A DNA stretch of 64,000 bases from Serilophus lunatus (taxonomy: Eukaryota; Chordata; Aves; Passeriformes; Eurylaimidae). How positions within the stretch are numbered: the stretch's first letter is position 1; the number at the start of each line of letters is the position of its first letter. The stretch spans positions 639,864 through 703,863 of the forward strand of contig VXBA01005913.1 of the NCBI GenBank assembly GCA_013399895.1, written 5' to 3'. The translations under genes and the position numbers were made by a program. Below the pieces are notes generated by a model, which was not told the DNA's origin, ran no database searches, and worked only from the letters and a program-made list of their open reading frames with translations. Below are positions 13,655-27,700 of this stretch, piece by piece.

Positions 13655-14205
13655 CACAGAATCACAGAAAACGCTGAGTTGGAAGGAACTCACAAGGATC
13701 AATTCCAACCCTTAGCCCTACGTAGGGCTATTTCCTAGAGTCACACCATGTGCCTGAGAGCCTTATCCAAATGCTTCTTGCACTCTGTTAGGCTTGGTGC
13801 TGTGACTACTTCCCTGGGAAGCCTGTTCCAGTGCCCAACCACCCTTTGGGTGAAGAACATTTTTCTAATATTGAACCTAAACCTTCCCTAACACAACTTC
13901 AGGCCATTCCCTCAGGTACTATCACTGGTCAGCACAGAGAAGAGATCAGTGTCTTCTCCTCCTCTTCCCCTCATGAGGAAGTTGTAGACTGCAAAGAGGT
14001 CTCTCCTCAGGCTCCTTTTTCCAGGCTGAAGAGAACAAATGACCTGAGACACCCCCTTATACGCCTTCCCCTCAAGACCCTTCACCAACTTCATTGCCCT
14101 CCTTTGGACACTCTCTTAGAGCTTAATATCTTACATTGTGGTGACAAAAACTGCAAAAAATATTCAAGGTGAGGCCACACCAGTGCAGCGTAGAGAGGGA
14201 AATTT
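13655..14205 (-). mobile_element. CR1 LINE 3' fragment (reverse orientation)
   Basis: Starts with the reverse-complement CR1 3' end (tcacagaatcacagaa at about 13658) and goes on through the usual GTTGGAAGGAAC block. Blocks follow in order to about 14200: ttccagtgcccaaccaccct, ttttctaatattgaacctaaa, the aactt-c-ggccattccctc block, and caccagtgcagcgtagaggggga-like sequence. Frames are interrupted. The orientation is the same as CNKSR3. Confidence 0.9.
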
Positions 14206-17200
14206 GAAATCACTGTGGTTCTTACACTTAATCAAGATGAGAGACACAATACTTTCTTTGGCATTCTCCCTAACCTCTGACATCTGGAACAAAAATTTTA
14301 TCCAGGATGTTTTCCTTTTTTTTTTTTTGATAAACACATCCTATTAAACCATCTTTATAACTGGAAAGCTTTTGTGTGTCCTCAGATGGGAATCCATATA
14401 GATTAAGTACTAATGCTGGCTTTCTCAGAAATCACGAGCTGGAAGTTTAACAGTAATAAGGAAAGCAACAATGACAATTTCACCCCAAAGCCAGAGCAGA
14501 GGCCAGGGAGGCTGCAGGAGGTAGCAGGATACTGATGTTCTGTGCTCTGCGACTGATGACACCTGGCAGGAGAGGACAGGGATCGGGAATTAGCACCGTG
14601 CCCCAGCCATATGCAGAACAGCTGCTCATCTCTTCAGCTAGGAAAACCCATTTGTTTAATAAATACTATGTATGTATGCAAACATTAAACATACATTCGC
14701 ACAACAGTGAATTTACAAAAGTCTGCCAGAAATATTCAAGTGCAGCTATCCAAAGTTTCTCTATAGACTAACCCCACATAAAAAATATGAATTAAAATAT
14801 GATCCAACCTCCATAAGCTGCAGAGTGTTTAACTATTAACAACTCATTGGAGCATGGCAGATTTCTATCAGTAGCAGTCTTCCTCATCCAGCTACTGCGT
14901 TACAATTGGATGAAGTGCCAGCTTAAAGAGCAGAATGTGACAGCTGGTGGAGCGCCCTTCTCCAGCAGACGTAAGCAGGGATCCAGGCTTACATAAGGGA
15001 CTCGGGTTTCAGTGGGAGGCTCCCTGGTACTTCTTATCCTCTGAGACAAGATAAGGAGTGTCTAATAACACATCTAGTTTCTGTGCATGACTCCATGAAC
15101 TCTATTTAATCAAAGCATGGTAGAAGTTGGTTATGCTGAAACAGCATTCATTTGTGTAAAATGTTAGAGATTATAGTTACAAGATGTTCAAGAAAGCACT
15201 AATTACAACCGATTTTTACTCCCACAAATGCTAGTCAAATTAAATATTTAAGTATCCTTTCCCAATCCTCACTTATCATGTAAAACCCCTTTTGGACAAA
15301 TCCAAATACAGCTAAAAATCTTTTGGGAACTATGTAGGAAGATATTTTCAAAGAATTGTCACATAAAAATCTGACTCTATCAAAATCTGTAGAAGATAGC
15401 AGCTTAATTTCAGTGAGTACACTCAGAAGAAGTTCCCCCTCCTGCAACTATCTACACAGTCTTCTGCTGCAGAAAGTGACAACAGTACGGATATCTTGTC
15501 CTCAAAGAGACTGTATGCACACAATGGAGTGGGCAGTTAAAACATTCCAAAACAGAAACCCTAAGCTTCTCATTAACCAGCTTGCCCATACCACAGCTCA
15601 AACCATTTCCTTCCCCTTCTCCAGTGAGGAAAACTGCATATTCTATTCCAGAAGAACTCAACAAGTAAGCTTTAGGCACTGGCTATTTCAGTTACCACAA
15701 AAAGAAAGTGGAAAGATTCCAAACAGATCAGAGTGGTGACTAGAGGTCTTAAAAGAAAAATCTAAACTTGTTCTGAGCAGCAAAATATTCAACTGGATGT
15801 TTTTCTCAGGCCTGATTTGCAGACTTAATTTTTTCATATTCTTCACTAAATACAGTTCATACAAATCCATTGCAGAACCCCATGAAGTAGAGGTCATTTC
15901 AAGGACTGAATAAGTGGTGGTGACTACTGGCACGTACTACAGAGTTATCCGCAGCCACTGAACAGTTAGGAGATTGACAGCAGGGAAGATAGTCCAGCTG
16001 CAGAAGAACGTGGGTTTACAATTCAAGGGTTTTCCATTCCCCCACTTGCTTTGCAGTGCTGAGCAAACTTGGTTTCCCTTTGTCTCAGTTCCTCACATCA
16101 CCCACGGAAAGCAACAGCTGTTCTCACCTGAAGACAGTATGGTGAAGAGTAGATATAAGTCCACAGAACACTAGGGAACCTTGCTCCCCCGATGTGGGGA
16201 TTGCAGTCCCCAGATACCAGCCAAAACAAGTGCTTTTCATTAAATCCCAATTGAAATCAATCTACCTCATTAATAGCAGCAGTTGACCTTTCAAATAGAA
16301 AATAAAAATATGCAAAGACTGCAAATTTCTGACCAAACTCTCATGATTTTAAATTAATGAAGCTGAGAACAATGCTACAGCTACACTGACACAAAACTCA
16401 GCGCTTGGAGCAAGAACTTGAAGTACCTTCCCACAGAGTTCACTACATCAAGCCTCCAGATTCCAGGCACTTAGAGAATAACCTCCTCCTATTTTTCCTT
16501 GCAGAGAAGCCAGGTGACAGAGATGAACCTGTGTGTTCATTCTAGGTTCACAACAAGCAGTCTTAAAACTACTCCTTTTATCCACACTCTTTAAAGGATT
16601 CAAACATGGCTAGATAGTAAGGACGTTTCCTCAACTTACATAATGCTTTTCCTTCTTCTCTTCCCTTTCATCCGCCAACTTGATGAAGCAGAGGACGTGG
16701 GCAAAGCTCCAAAAAGTCTGTATTAGGAAGAGCAGCGATTCTTGCTAAATCCTCACCGGTTGTGTACAGACCTCCCAGACCTGAGTGGGAGATGGGGCGA
16801 GTGCCAGACTTTATCATGTGGGGATGCTCCACATGAAAGTCAATTACATCCCTTCTCAGCAAGGCTCTTCAGAGAGATGGAAAGAAAAGAAAACTCCAGA
16901 CAAACCTTCAAGGTCACTTTGCTTTCTCTCTTCAGACCTAGTGGCAACCCTTTTTCTTATTCTTCAGTTACAAGGATTGCATCTTACCTGCTATGTTTAC
17001 TCCAGTTCCAGGAACATCTGGATCTGAGAAGTGACCAATCATTCAGGGCAGCTACTTTTTCCAAGCCTCCACTAAGCCTGGCTGCAGCAGAGTCTGAGTT
17101 GCAAGTGTGACAACTGAGCAGAGAGAGAAACTCTGGGAGCTTGTTCTGCCATAGGCTAAGGGTGGGAGGACTGGAAGAGGACTGACGTAATAGTGCCTGT

Positions 17201-18024
17201 GCAAGGCCTTGTGACAATTAGCAGTTGTCTCAGTGGTTTTACAGGTTTCAGTTGTATTTACTCTAGCTAAAGTGTTGCTGCCTGCAACAGAAATTCAGTT
17301 TTCCTATGTCTGCTTCTCTACTCAACATTCATGAAACAGGCAACACCCTTGGTCAGGATAAAGGGCTCCTCAAGGAAGACACAAGGTAGATAAAAAAGAT
17401 GACATCATCCCATCACAAAGTCTTGGCAGAGATAAAGAGGGAGTAAGATGATGACAGTGTTCCTGGAAAGGGAAAAAACAAATCCAAACATGCCCCCTCT
17501 TGACCTCTATCAAAACAGTGATTATGTGTAAAGCCCTGATTGTACGCAAACACGTAAATAAAACTCAAGACTGGGAAATTGTTTAGCTAAAGTCTGCAAG
17601 CTCCTGCACATAATAATCTTCCTGCCTTCTGATTAGAGCCAAGAAAAGGGTTTAGTATTTTTCTTCTTCCCTAATCCAATACTATTTTTAAATGTGTTTT
17701 TCCTCTCTCCTATCCTTCTAGTTGGTTTTATTTATGTAGATGTGCCAGTGTGGTAAATTTCAGACCTATAATTAGTGGTTTCCTAACTTGGGGATGGTTC
17801 TGAAGTAGTTCTTATGTGGCTGTTTCTCTAGCTAAATATTTACACACACATAGACTGTGCATAGCTTTTACTTATGTGCATGAAAGGGCTCTGCATGCTT
17901 CACATAACTTTTCGGAGTCTACATGTGTTTCCAATCATGACAACACATTGAAAATATGTGCCTACAAAACACACTTCAAATGTATTTATACAAAACAGTA
18001 TGTGCTTATCCTTGAGGTGTTTCC

Positions 18025-18040
18025 TATATATATATATATA
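18025..18040. repeat. (TA)n microsatellite
   Basis: Eight TA units in an AT-rich, gene-free stretch. Confidence 0.9.
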
Positions 18041-21000
18041 AAAGCTGAAGATTAGGCTTCCTGTTCTCATTCTTCCTCTTCAGGTTCTTCTCTTGGTATT
18101 CATTGTGTACAGATTTACTTTACAATGCAGGTATACATTATTTTTCAGTGGCATGGAATCAATCAAATCTGAATTTTGATAATACACATTCACATCACAA
18201 AGCATAAAGCTATTCCCTAAGCAGATATCTGGACTTTCACATTTCAGTCAGTTCAACAACAATGATGGTGTATCATTAGCCTATTCAGTATCTGCTGAGA
18301 GATCACGGTTTACAACCCTTCAAGGTATAAAAAATACAGTTATAAAATATAATCAATACTTGTTGTCATCATACTGAACATGCTTTAAGTCTCTTATCTT
18401 AAAAAAGTAAATCAATGAATTTAATCTTGTCCACCAGAATGATTTTAAGCAGTGATTTAGCTGCAAAGTCCTTTTTATTTGGTTGTTTTAGCTTGTGAAT
18501 GAGACCTAAGAAGTTTTGCATCTGAACATTGCAGTATGCTACATGGAGGAAAAAAAGACAAGTCCCCTGTCAACCCCAAGCAAGCAACACAAAGAGCCAA
18601 GGCTAGTTTTTGATTGCATCACACTTCTGAAAGTATTCACTGTTATAAGACTCTACAATATTGGAGTTAAACATTATTTTCTCCACCATGATCTTCCTTT
18701 TCCTAAGGATGAGATGTAAGAAGACAGGCGGGCTCCAGCAGCCCTGGGATCTGCACTCACCATTTGCCACTCCCCAAATAACAGCTACTCACCTCTGGGG
18801 TGGCCTTCCCCTGCATAGAAAATACAAAATACATATGACCACAGTCTGAAGATGGTAACCCATTAATCTAGATGAGAATTAACAAAATGACTCTGTATTT
18901 CATAGCCTTTAGACTAATCTTATAAACTTGAGCAGTTCTAAAAGTCAACAGTGCTACCTATTCACACACAAATGTAATCACACACTGATTAATGCTCGCA
19001 AGGCCAGGGTCTAAATTAAGTAGATTCTACCTCATTATTGAATGGATTTACAGGGTATGATCCATTTGACTTATGCATGTTCCTTTTTTGTCATCATTAT
19101 CTTGAATGGACTTTTATTTATGGGCATGACTGGACAGTCTGTGTTTTGTATGAATACCAGCATTCATCCCCAGAGGAAAATAAAACATCTTTTTCCCACT
19201 GCAAAAGCTTTTCAGGGAGCAGTGGCACACACAGCTCAGTCAGGCGGTCAAATGTCATTAAAAAAAAAAAAAAAGAAAACTATGGAAACAAACAATTTTT
19301 AAAGTACACCAGGCTTACTTGTACACCAGGCTGTTAGACATGATCTGCTTGTTGCACTGTTACAAACAAGTCAGTTTGGAATATTTTCACAATGTGTTCG
19401 AGATATGAAAAATGAGAAGGCTGAGAGGACTAGAAAATCCAGCCAGGGTTAGTCCTCACTGACAACCCCTCAGCAGCCCAGCTAGCTGAGTAGTTACTGT
19501 GACACTCTCCTACAGCAGTGTCATAAAGATAAAAGCCTGATGGCCTCACCAGTCAGACTGCAAGTGCCAGTTGCTCACATAATGATATTTGAAAAAACGG
19601 CTAATTATACAGCAACAAAATATTATCAGAAATTCCAGATGAAGGCTACTCTTTTGCATGGATCCTTTTGAAATAAATCTAGAGAACATGAAATTAGAAT
19701 GTGCTATATAAAAAATACATCACCATCTGCATGCTCACACAGAAGTTCCCATCTTGGCTAAAATCAGCAGAGACTGAACCAGGATCTGTCAGACTTGGCT
19801 ACAAACAGAAAGTGCTGCAGTTTAGAGAAAAGCACCAGACCTCTCCAGCTGTACCTCTCAAGTCCCCATATGCTGTGTGGAGAGGACAGGCTTAGGAGGC
19901 TCTACCAGGCACACACCAAAGACCATTGCCTCCAAGACAAAAACTCTTACCAGACAGACCTTCTGACCAGTGCCAGAGATTCCAATGCCCCAGGCATCAG
20001 AGCTGAGAATTCACTTGGTGTCAATCTTGGTGGAGTGAGGTTTAGTGGTGGTACCATACTGTGCCTGCTCTCACATGATGACAGTGCCGTGTGGATGGAC
20101 TCTGCAGAAACCAAGCTTTCTCTGGTTTGGGTTATCTTTCTCTTTGCTGTGAACTGCAACCCTCCTCAGGGATCCTCAGCAACACCCAGTGCTGCTGGCA
20201 CAGCAGGATATTCCATCTCCTCCAGTTCTTACCATGGGAAAGAGGAGACATCATTCGTTCTCCTCCTCCACCTTTGTGGGCAAGACCTGGAGCTGCAACA
20301 ACCCTTTCCTGCAGTGAGAGGAGTCCAGTGGAGAACACTAGGCAACAGGAGGACAACCAGTTCACTCAGGATCTCTCTTACAGTCTGTTGATCCCAAAAC
20401 ACACTCTTGGAGTACAATCTCTCTCACTCATTAGCTACCTCTTCCTAAACAGAATGTAGTATCAGGACCTGATATGATCACTGGGAAGAGCTAAGTACAG
20501 GCAGGACCTGATTTAGGCAGCAAGGAAGCAGAAGGGCACACAATGGCATGTTCAGGAGAGAAAGGCTTAAGCATATCCTAAAAGAACAAGAGCTTCTGTG
20601 CTCGCTCTGTGCATTCTAGAGCTGGTCAGATGTCAAAGAGGCAGAGGTTGAAGGTAAAAATAAATAATTAGCCCACAGTTTCAAGTCATAAGCCATTGGG
20701 GGTAAGGGTTTTGTTCCCCAAGATATTTACCATGGTTTAGTCTTGTTTAAAGCATGGAATGTAAATTCAGACCACTGTTTTTCCCAAATTTTATCCAAAT
20801 CTGAAATTTCCTAGGAAAAAAAATAAAACAGGAATTCTAAGTCAAATTCTCTGCTAATCAAATTGAACACAACTTTATCTAGCTTCTTCCATTTTGATAA
20901 ACCCACAAGTCAACGTAGACTCTGGTATTACAATTTTAATTCATAATAATCCCTTTTTTCTCTTCATTCTGATGATGGTTTCTCAGAAGAACAAATGGAT

Positions 21001-21811
21001 CTTTAATAGAAAAGGAATTGAAATAAAACATTTTTTTAAGAAGGTTAAGTGGTGCCTGATAGTCTACAATCTAAGTTAAGCAAACAAGGAGAGAGGGAAA
21101 CCCTACCTTGTAAATAAGGCAATTACAAATCTACTTTCTACACTCTGGAATGAAGCCAGGATCTCAGTGTGAAGGATTGAGAGAACAATCAGCTGTAAAT
21201 TCCTTCAAGTGAAAGTCCCTATTTAAAAGGCAGAGAATATCAGTTTTAAAAGGTCATGAAATCACAGCAGGTTTTTTTTCAAAGCACAACTCTAAATGTC
21301 AATTTGACCTCTTTTTAAAAAGGCAGAGACAGACATAGCTGCATTTGGAGTGCAACTTTTATAACTAGAAAGAGAATAGCAATGCTTAAAAATAAGTTTT
21401 GCACTGAACTTTGTGTAGACAGAGATGAAAAAATTTAAATACCTACTTAGTAGGCATCATAACCTCAATGATTGTGAAAATTTATTGTTGCATTGTCTCG
21501 GTTTAAAGAAAAAACCCAAGAGAAATATACGTCTCATATAAACATAAAATTACAGGTTACACATAAGCTGCATCACTAAAGTTTTCACTTGAGCATGGTT
21601 TTACCTCCTTTGTAGGTAAGGGGACTTGCTGCGTAGACAGAGAAATATGGCAACAGCAGAATTGAGTGCCTTGACTAGAGTTTGTAAGTCTAAGCTCTTT
21701 GGGAAAGTTTTCAGCAAAGGTGAAATAATGACTCAAAGACAGCTGACAAGCCATGCCATTCCATCTCTGATACATATTATATGAGTACTTTAGACAGAAT
21801 TCAATACGTGG

Positions 21812-21836
21812 ATATATATATATATATACATATACC
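21812..21836. repeat. (TA)n microsatellite, slightly interrupted
   Basis: About eleven AT/TA units followed by CATATAC, in gene-free sequence. Confidence 0.85.
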
Positions 21837-22521
21837 CACAGTCATACACACATGTAAACACTTATATAAAGCTCAGACAAATTCCACTGAAACTAGGAAA
21901 CCAGACTGGAAAGTCCACTTATATTATACCTTTGCATTTTATTCATAAATTAAAAATACTCTGGGTGTTGTGACTAATCGGCAGACAGTAATGTTTACCA
22001 TGGGGTAAACTGTTGCTTCTCCTGATTTTCAGTTGGATATTAACTTTGACACACTCCATTATAAACATGTCCTGGCACTGAAAACAGACATTGGTGGATG
22101 ATTCCCACAGTCCACCAAATATTCATTATTTACATTGCCCAAATATATTGTTCAGGGTGATAAACACACACTTATCAACAACAATAGTCCGATATTCTGC
22201 TCCATTCTGCATCACAGGGGTACCTGATCCTGCTTTCCAAAGGAACAGCACAGTGTGCAACCACATTCAAGAACATGACAGATCTGGCTAAAATTCTCAG
22301 AAGCCTTCCTGATAAAAATGGAACATAACACTGTACTCTGATCCTAGCCTCCACTTTTATTCACCTTACACATAATTGCATGTACATACAAAAGTGACTA
22401 TGGAATAGATACGGAATGACCTAGCAACACTTCGCACACCTCCCACATAACACCAGAAGGCCTCATGGAAAACATCCTGGTCACTTGCTGTCACCCCTAG
22501 TCAGAATGCTAGCAGATCACT

Positions 22522-22550
22522 CCCCCCCCACCCCCACCCCCCCCAAAAAA
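22522..22550. repeat. C8-A-C5-A-C8-A6 tract (G-rich on the minus strand)
   Basis: Three C runs of 8, 5 and 8 bases separated by single A, followed by six A. On the minus strand this reads T6 G8 T G5 T G8. It has the potential to form a G-quadruplex or i-motif. No gene surrounds it. Confidence 0.9.
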
Positions 22551-24289
22551 ATTAATGCAAAGGAAGGGTCTTAGCAGAAAAGCGATGGCAAATTCTAGAA
22601 CAATGCTACTATAGCCCCACAGGACATGTAGATAGACTCAAAGACCAACCAACTCGAAAGGCTGCCACATTTCAGGCAGTAAATATTTTAGTATCCCCAG
22701 CTTACCTAGAATTACACTGTGGCTCAAGCAGACATGAAGAGACATAAACATCTCATTTGTAACTTTATGCATACTTTGAAAAACAGAGGTTATTAGTGAT
22801 CGATTTTTAGCTTATCAGGCTGTCACTTTCTTGCTTTGCTACTTTGCTATATATATTAATTCCCCCCAAAATAATAAAACACAGGTTGTTCCCACTAATA
22901 AATTACCTATTTAATATGTTTATATAGGCCCTTTTCCACAGTATGAGTCATGTTGAAATTGTCCTAATTAAAATATTTCCATTTATTTGCATGACTAATC
23001 AGTACTTATCAGTAATGTGTCACTTTATATCTTCAAAGCACTTTAACTGCATATAAATGGATTATCTGAAAACTTGCCCAAGTATGTATCTTGAAATCTG
23101 ATGCACAGACTCAGCTATTGCTTCCTAAAATAACTACTGGCTTCACATATGCACTGAATCACAGCGAGGGCAAAAGTGACAGGTCTGAAGAAGCATACGT
23201 GTTAATTACAGAAAGAATAAATTGTCCACAGAAGAGATAAAGACAGCAGATCAGACACTGTTCTGTGATGACATGGAAAAGCAGATGATTCAGTTCTTTG
23301 AGTGGTGGAAAAGACAGACTATCCCACTTCCTACCACGCTTTTTGCTAAAGAGAGCTGTTGCACTCATGTGCAAATGCAGTCCCACAACCTCAAAATTGC
23401 TTGTAAGAGACTCACCACCATTCTTTCACTTCCTCCTCTTAGGAGTTTTCTACAAACTTGAATGCCAAAATATTCAGGACATCTGGTGCTGCTTTCTGGA
23501 GACTGTCCACTGACGATTTGCACTGTGTGAGAAATTATTTTCTCTGTATAATACCATCTGTGTATCTCCCTGCAAAGTTCATATCCCTGGGCCACCCACT
23601 GGTTCAAAGAAGATGAAGGTGGGTACCTTTTTGCTTCACAGCTTGTTTTAATAAGGAACTTATGTACAGAAACAAGCTACTTCCATAAGCAAAGAGCTAA
23701 CCTGCCTGTGCACAAGTTATTTTCCTTTTGAAAAATTAAGGATTGCGCTAAAAATGGCAGGGGAGTGAGGAGGTGTCTTTCAACTCTATCATCTCAAAGG
23801 AGGCAGTATAAAAGAGGAGATTTTGTAGGTCTCTTGTTTTCATTTTCAAAGGTTAAACTATCTTTTAGAGCTGTCAATATGTTTTCCCTTGAAGATTCAG
23901 AAGCGTAGCAGCATCCCTAATATTTTCCTTTGATAAGGGGAAAAAAGTCATAGTTCTTCATAGTAAATAGCTGTGTTTTTCCAGTGCTCTGCAAGTACCT
24001 CAACTGAAGGAATGACAATCATAATTGCAGAAGATGACGATTTTATTCTAGAAAAATACAAAACTGCAAAATTAATGATTCTGTATGTTACTACTCCCTG
24101 TCCTTTCTTCCTGTGTGGTGCCACTGAACTGAATCCTCTCATACATTCATTTGATTGCTTCAGTCTCCTTTAAATCTCAAAACTTCAATATAGTTATGGT
24201 GAACTGTGTATGATGGCCATGAACCAGAAGGGCCTGAAAGCACTTGATGAACCCTACCAGGATGCAATTACATAGCCTACTCATATCTC

Positions 24290-24790
24290 TGCAAATTCAT
24301 AAGGTTGTAAAGAGACATCAAGAGATCATCAAGTCTGTCCCTCCCAGCAGGATCAACTATACTTGGGCTATTCCTGACAGAGACTGCCTAACCTGTTCTT
24401 AAAGACATCAAATAATGGAGGTTTCACATCTCCCTTCAGCATCTTAAACCATTGCTTAACTCTCTTTGATATTATGCTTTTTCACCAAATTCAATCTCTT
24501 CGCTGTGATTTAGGCCTATTTTCTCTTGTCCTATAAAAATATGTCCTATGTATCTCTAACAAATCTTTAACATTTTTTCTTATGGGACCATTGCAGTCAC
24601 CTTTCCTTAAGGCTATGCAACATGATTTCATTTTCCTCAAAGGTCAGTGTTTTCTATGTAAAGGGGCTGTTTCCCCCTCATTAGAACTACTTGTACTCCA
24701 GGTTATTGCAGGCACTGCCAGCCCAACCGTGACAAGTCACCAAAAGGAATGGAAGTGCCTCCTCCAGCATAGTCAATGAGAGGCTGCCTT
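24290..24790 (-). mobile_element. ancient CR1 LINE remnant (reverse orientation)
   Basis: The order of blocks follows the reverse complement of an old CR1 3' region: gatcatcaagtctgtccctccc, agcaggatcaac, a ttcttaaagacatc..taatggaggttt stretch, ccattgcttaactctcttt, then a remnant of the stretch that encodes the RT C-terminus. Divergence is high and the microsatellite end is absent. The right boundary is a guess. Confidence 0.65.
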
Positions 24791-27700
24791 GAAGAACCTG
24801 CTGAGAACAAGAGTCCAAACCCTTTTTTATCTATTCTGTGTTGCTCAGAAATACAAGTAATTTGCCATCAGTTCCCAGGCAATTCATTTGTCATACTGAC
24901 ACAGTCATGGAGTTTGGTATAGACTCAAAAGATTTGAATACCTGCTGGTTGTGTCTCCCTTCAGCTTCAGGAAAAAAAAGAAATTAAAAAAAAAAGCCAG
25001 GCCAACAAGATCTAAGAAAAGCCTCTGCATGGCTTTTCCCATTCTGATACTCTTTAGATAAAACCCTTGAACTGCACTATTAAGGACAATACAGGCCAAC
25101 TAAGTCTCTGACCCAGCATGCTCAGGATGTTACAACTGCAAGACGTGGCTTGCTACAAAAAGATCTTACAATCTAAACAGGTAAGACAGACTGTAATAAA
25201 GGGATAGATCACTAAAAAAACACTTCTTCACCAATGTCAATATAAATAAAATATGCTACAGAAAAATAGATTCATCCTATATATATGGAAAACTAAAGAT
25301 GTAGCTGCAGGGAGTATGTGTTCGGGTGTCTGCAAAGCTACTGCTCCTCCCCCACCTTGTCATCTGTCTGTCACACTCCTTAGCTGGGAGTTTTTCCAGG
25401 ATTAAACAGCCCTTTGCTACTACTGAGCTTCAGTAGGTAAACATGTAATTTGGGTATTAAGCTGACAACATGGGCAGCACAAGAGAGAAACTGAGATGCC
25501 ATTTTTTGGCTGGTGACAAAGGCACCAAACCTCACAGTTCATCTGATTTCAAGAGGGGAGCAGGAGACAAAGAAGCCATCCAGTCTGAAGGATGCCCAGC
25601 TCTAGCACAACTTCCACATCTTTCCTCTGAAGCACTGCTTCAAATATAACAAGGAAATCACGCCTAAAAAACGTATAAAGCATTGTTACTTTTAAACAAA
25701 AACAATTTATAACCTAGTTGCAATATATATTGCCTCCCCAAGGCTCCGAATATAGTTTTAACTTACCACAAATTTAGAGGTCTCTCAGGAAAATTGCAAC
25801 GTTCGCACATATGAACCTATAGGTCTCTCCCCTACTGAGACTCCTTTCTGTCTTCCTTTTACTCCCCCACCCAAGCCCCAAATACAGGAAGAGAGATCAC
25901 CAGCTGCCTGCTGAAGAAAGCAACTACCAAATAGTGTGCATCATTCAGATGGACTGGATGATTCAGCTTTTCCACGTGAACTTTACTAAGTGGCGCACAA
26001 ATCGTGCTTTGTGCATTTCTGAATCAAATAACACTATTTCTACTTGAAGAACGACTTTTCATCTTAATTATAGCAGTATATCTGTTACAACAGCTCCAGT
26101 TCTCAAACCTATCAATAATTGCATCTACCTGTGCTTATGTACTGCAGCATCTCCAGCCTTTAAAAATCCATTTTATAGTGTTCTCAAAAGTTGCACCAAT
26201 AGGGCAGTGAAAAGAGGATCTAGTGAGGAGCTCGTAATTTTGAAAGCCACCTAACGTGATGTGCATTAGAGTGGGAGGGCTGGGAAGGAACAGAAAAGCC
26301 AGATGTTGCAAGCAGTCTGCTCTCCCAAAACACAACAGAGCATTGTAAGTAACAGGTTGATTTTAAGAGTCCCACAGTTACTTGCAGCTTGTTGTTAGGA
26401 AACTTGCAAGAGAATAATATTAAAAGTTCCCAGAGAGTAGACTGAGATAACAAAACTCACACAAATGCAAAACATACACATTTACTTGGTGCATTTTCAC
26501 CTCGCTCAAAGATAAATAATTAGGGCCTGCTTGTACTTCTCTAATTTCTTTGGCCTTTACTTATTTGTTCAAACGTTCACTTGAATCCTCTCATCAACAA
26601 GATTCTATTTTTCATTTCACCGCTTCAGTCATAAATCAAATACAGCTCTAATAAACCAATTAGATTTGACACAAAAAGTAGAAAGGAACAGACCTAGTGC
26701 TGCATTGGACAGAACCTCTTGGCAGACAAGCCCTGTTCACTTAGCAGGGGTAATGTTTATTTATCCTCAAGTATAAAAGCAGCACAAACATGTTGAACCC
26801 AACGCTGCCTTCTGCAGGCACACAAGCGTGACAATGTATGAACTGCCCTAAGGTGCTCAGAAAGGGCACCTCAAGCAAAGGGAGAAGGCAACAGACTGAA
26901 TGGACTGGTCATCATTGGAAATCACTCAAGACCCAGGGAAAAATAATAGAAACATTGCTTGGCCTGGTGCTTTGAACAACAGATGTAAGCCTTGGGGGTC
27001 ACATAGCGTGCCCCTTTCCATTAGGGCACCACCTAGGATTTTGTCTTAGGGGTGGGTGCAAGTTAGGTAAGAGTACTGGAAAGCAAGCAGAGAACCATGT
27101 TTTGGCACTTATGTTTCATGTTTCTTCCACTAATGGCTTTTGTGTGTTTTTTGTGATTTTATAACTGACTTCCATTGCGTTTTAAGATGTAGACATGTTG
27201 TGCATATCCAACCTGAAGAGCTTGTCTCAAACTAGTCCGGCTGATGCAGCTCTCACAGCTCCTGCCCTGAGACAACACTGTCAGAGTTGGCCACCCTCAC
27301 CAAAATGTCTCCTCTCACAGCCAGCTATGTGAGCAGCAAACACTATATGGAACCAGAGCGTGCCTGAAATCTTCTGCATTTTGAAAACACAAACGCTTCA
27401 TTGAAAACTAGATGAAAAATTCACATTTGAAGGAGTAACCTGTGGGAGATGTCATGTGCTTTGGTTACCATGAGTGGTTCAGGTTTTCTGAACTTCAAAT
27501 TTCCGGCGTTTTCGTTCCCTGCCGTTTCTTGATAACAACGGGAGTACTTCTCATCACAGCTTCCCAACACACACCCTCTCTTCAGTCAACCACTGGAAAA
27601 ATGAGTCATGATACCGAAACGTGAGCCTCTTCCACATCCTGCTAGAGGCCTTATTCCCCACATACAAACCATGTCCATTCCAAGCACAGCAGCCAGCCTC

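Larger units (their letters stand above)
14206..24289. other. large gene-free stretch
   Basis: Ten kilobases with no recognised exon. It holds a T13 run (14316-14328), an A15 run (19260-19274), two TA arrays, the C-rich tract, and the longest open frame outside the gene (198 codons, 19795-20391, plus strand). That frame has no known domain and overlaps other frames on both strands. I regard it as unsupported as a gene. Confidence 0.5.

Noticed and set aside
16668..16862. Reverse-strand frame with HVEHPHMIKSGTRPISH-type sequence that looks protein-like
   Set aside because: Only 64 codons, no recognisable domain, and overlapping plus-strand frames of 80 and 122 codons. There are no convincing splice sites around it.
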